Shown: positions 6,309 to 6,960 of the stretch, one piece after another | Layout: the number at the start of each line of letters is the position of its first letter | Position numbering within the stretch: the stretch's first letter is position 1 | Assembly (NCBI GenBank): GCA_021731385.1 | Contig: JAKFXM010000035.1 | Coordinates: forward strand, 1 to 6,960 | Source: Methanobacteriota archaeon | GTDB taxonomy: Archaea; Altiarchaeota; Altiarchaeia; IMC4; QMZM01 | Direction of reading: 5' to 3' | DNA: 6,960 bases | The notes under the pieces: model-generated | What the model was told of the DNA's origin: nothing | What the model saw: the letters and a program-made list of their open reading frames with translations, nothing else | Databases searched by the model: none | Translations under genes and position numbers: made by a program

Positions 6309-6419
6309 ATCTACCTCCTCGCCGTATCTGCAATTTCCGTCATCATAGTACCTGCAACGGGAACAGCACTCAATGCGCTCCTTGCATCTCTTGTACTCCG
6401 GGCAATCTTCACAGCACAT
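6291..6419 (-). CDS. Small Cys-rich protein (42 residues) with duplicated CCxxC motif, probable metal-binding protein
   Basis: The ORF runs from ATG (6417-6419) to TGA (6291-6293). The product has eight cysteines at positions 2, 3, 6, 12, 18, 19, 22 and 30. It contains two similar halves, CCEDCPEYKRC and CCSRCRYYDDGNC, each CC-x2-C followed by a further Cys, then an acidic tail (EEVDSDSGF). Cys spacing of this kind normally means zinc or iron-sulfur binding, or a disulfide-stabilised fold; it has no signal peptide, so an intracellular metal site is more likely. I do not recognise a named family. An AT-rich box (6440-6449) sits about 26 bp upstream, as for the neighbouring leaderless-looking genes. 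The 3' end overlaps dapB by 18 nt on the opposite strand. It is too short for most gene callers, but the dense, patterned cysteines argue against chance. Confidence 0.7.
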   Translation of the reverse strand: MCCEDCPEYKRCKERIECCSRCRYYDDGNCRYGEEVDSDSGF

Positions 6420-6439
6420 TCTTCTTGTTGTGATATATT

Positions 6440-6449
6440 TTTAAATAAA
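6440..6449 (-). promoter_or_regulatory. Candidate BoxA for the small Cys-rich gene
   Basis: The minus strand reads TTTATTTAAA, centred about 26 bp upstream of the ATG at 6419, with further AT-rich sequence (AATATATCA) downstream. The T-rich run in the opposite direction (ATATTTTTAAAT) could also end dapB transcription. Confidence 0.4.
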
Positions 6450-6470
6450 AATAAGTGGTTTCCTTTAGGG

Positions 6471-6494
6471 ATGCAAGACCAGTCTTCAACGCAT
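6471..6494. other. Short hairpin-forming dyad in the 126-bp intergenic region
   Basis: AAGAC (6475-6479) and GTCTT (6482-6486) pair around a 2-nt loop, and outer ATGC (6471-6474) pairs with GCAT (6491-6494) across a 4-nt bulge on one side. It could be part of an RNA structure or a protein-binding dyad. No known RNA family is recognised, and it does not fold as a tRNA. Confidence 0.35.
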
Positions 6495-6501
6495 GTATAT
6501 C

Positions 6502-6544
6502 TTACTCTAAGGTAAAACGGGTATAAAAATACCCTTATGAGTAA
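6502..6544 (-). terminator. Imperfect nested dyad just after the GH15 stop codon, probable terminator
   Basis: An inner hairpin pairs GGGTAT (6519-6524) with ATACCC (6529-6534) around AAAA. Outer arms TTACTCTAA (6502-6510) and TTA-T-GAGTAA (6535-6544) pair with one bulged T; the 3' side of the inner stem follows directly, and GGTAAAAC is unpaired on the other side. On the minus strand this lies immediately downstream of the GH15 stop (6546-6548), and the inner hairpin is followed by G-TTTT. The position favours transcription termination for that gene, though a regulatory site is possible. Confidence 0.5.
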
Positions 6545-6545
6545 A

Positions 6546-6960
6546 CTATAAGAAACCTAATTCCTTTGATGCAAGTATAAACATTGAATGGCTCCAGCAT
6601 AACGGGGATACTGATTTCTGGATGTCATTATCAAAGATTTGTTCCGGTATGAATTCACTTACAGAATCAATGGCCTTGTTATAATATTTTGCCGCCCTTT
6701 CCCTTTCGCCCATTTTGCCAAGGACAATGCTCATCCAGAAATTAAGCAACGGCCAGAAACCCGCCCCCTTTTTCCTGTGCCATGTCTGGAACATCCAGCC
6801 GTCATATTCGTCATGCTCGTACCTGTAGACTCCGGAATCCCTTACTAATTTTTCTTCTATTAACTTTACGGTATTTTCAGCCAATTTATCTTTTGCTTCT
6901 ATAATTTCAAATGGCCAGACAAGGCCCAGCATGCTTGCATCTATTCTTTCATCGTTTAAT
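6546..6960 (-). CDS. Glycoside hydrolase family 15 protein (glucoamylase-like), C-terminal part
   Basis: The frame is open to the window edge, so the 137 visible residues are only the C-terminal part; the Met at 6932 is internal, since the upstream in-frame residues LNDERIDAS continue the family motif into MLGLVWPF. Visible GH15 features are the RIDASMLGLVWPF segment, VYRYEHDEYDGW (RYE-D-Y pattern), FWPLLNFWMSIVLGKMGERERAAKYY (catalytic (alpha/alpha)6 barrel helix), FIPEQIFD with the Glu expected to be the catalytic base (codon at 6642-6644), and PLCWSHSMFILA. Archaeal GH15 enzymes include glucoamylases that hydrolyse alpha-1,4/1,6-glucosidic bonds and some trehalases, so substrate cannot be fixed. 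No signal peptide information is available because the N-terminus is missing. A nested dyad directly after the stop probably ends the transcript. Confidence 0.85.
   Translation of the reverse strand, partial: LNDERIDASMLGLVWPFEIIEAKDKLAENTVKLIEEKLVRDSGVYRYEHDEYDGWMFQTWHRKKGAGFWPLLNFWMSIVLGKMGERERAAKYYNKAIDSVSEFIPEQIFDNDIQKSVSPLCWSHSMFILASKELGFL

Noticed and set aside
6471..6515. Fourteen-codon plus-strand ORF in the intergenic region
   Set aside because: Very short, no spaced ribosome site, and coincident with the dyad structures; chance is the simplest explanation.
6420..6545. tRNA, C/D box sRNA or other known RNA gene
   Set aside because: No T-loop GTTCRANNC box, no acceptor pairing and no convincing C/D box pair were found; only the two dyads stand out.

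Overview
The window looks archaeal. The evidence is a surface-anchored beta-sandwich protein of the S-layer/CARDB type, AT-rich boxes placed about 26 bp upstream of several start codons (TATA/BoxA-like) with no Shine-Dalgarno sequence, GGTGA/GAGGTG-type ribosome sites on other genes, frequent ATA isoleucine codons, and a compact PurE. A euryarchaeal or related uncultivated lineage with anabolic capacity (lysine and purine synthesis, GH15 carbohydrate metabolism) fits, but I cannot name a genus.

Layout: (1) Positions 1-299, minus strand: the N-terminal part of an unrecognised membrane-anchored protein, cut by the window edge. (2) Positions 300-394: a divergent intergenic region with three copies of TTGTTTCAG around an AT-rich box. 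(3) Positions 395-3999, plus strand: a tight three-gene operon encoding a surface protein with a C-terminal membrane anchor, a MacB/FtsX-type ABC permease and its ATPase. Spacing is 4 nt, then an 8-nt overlap. (4) Positions 4042-5527, minus strand: purE followed by a class V (alanine-glyoxylate/serine-type) aminotransferase. (5) Positions 5547-6308, plus strand: dapB, only 19 bp from divergent purE. (6) Positions 6291-6419, minus strand: a 42-residue protein with eight cysteines that overlaps the dapB 3' end. (7) Positions 6420-6545: non-coding, with an AT-rich promoter-like box and two dyad structures. (8) Positions 6546-6960, minus strand: the C-terminal part of a glycoside hydrolase family 15 protein, cut by the window edge.

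The most system-like unit is the three-gene operon. Its ATPase and permease belong to the mechanotransmission-type (MacB/LolCDE) ABC class. The partner gene encodes an extracytoplasmic, probably glycosylated, multi-domain surface protein instead of the MacA-type adaptor found in bacteria. Both the partner and the extracellular domain of the permease carry glycine-rich segments. The other genes are housekeeping metabolism, apart from the small Cys-rich protein and the truncated membrane protein at the left edge, which I do not recognise as named families.
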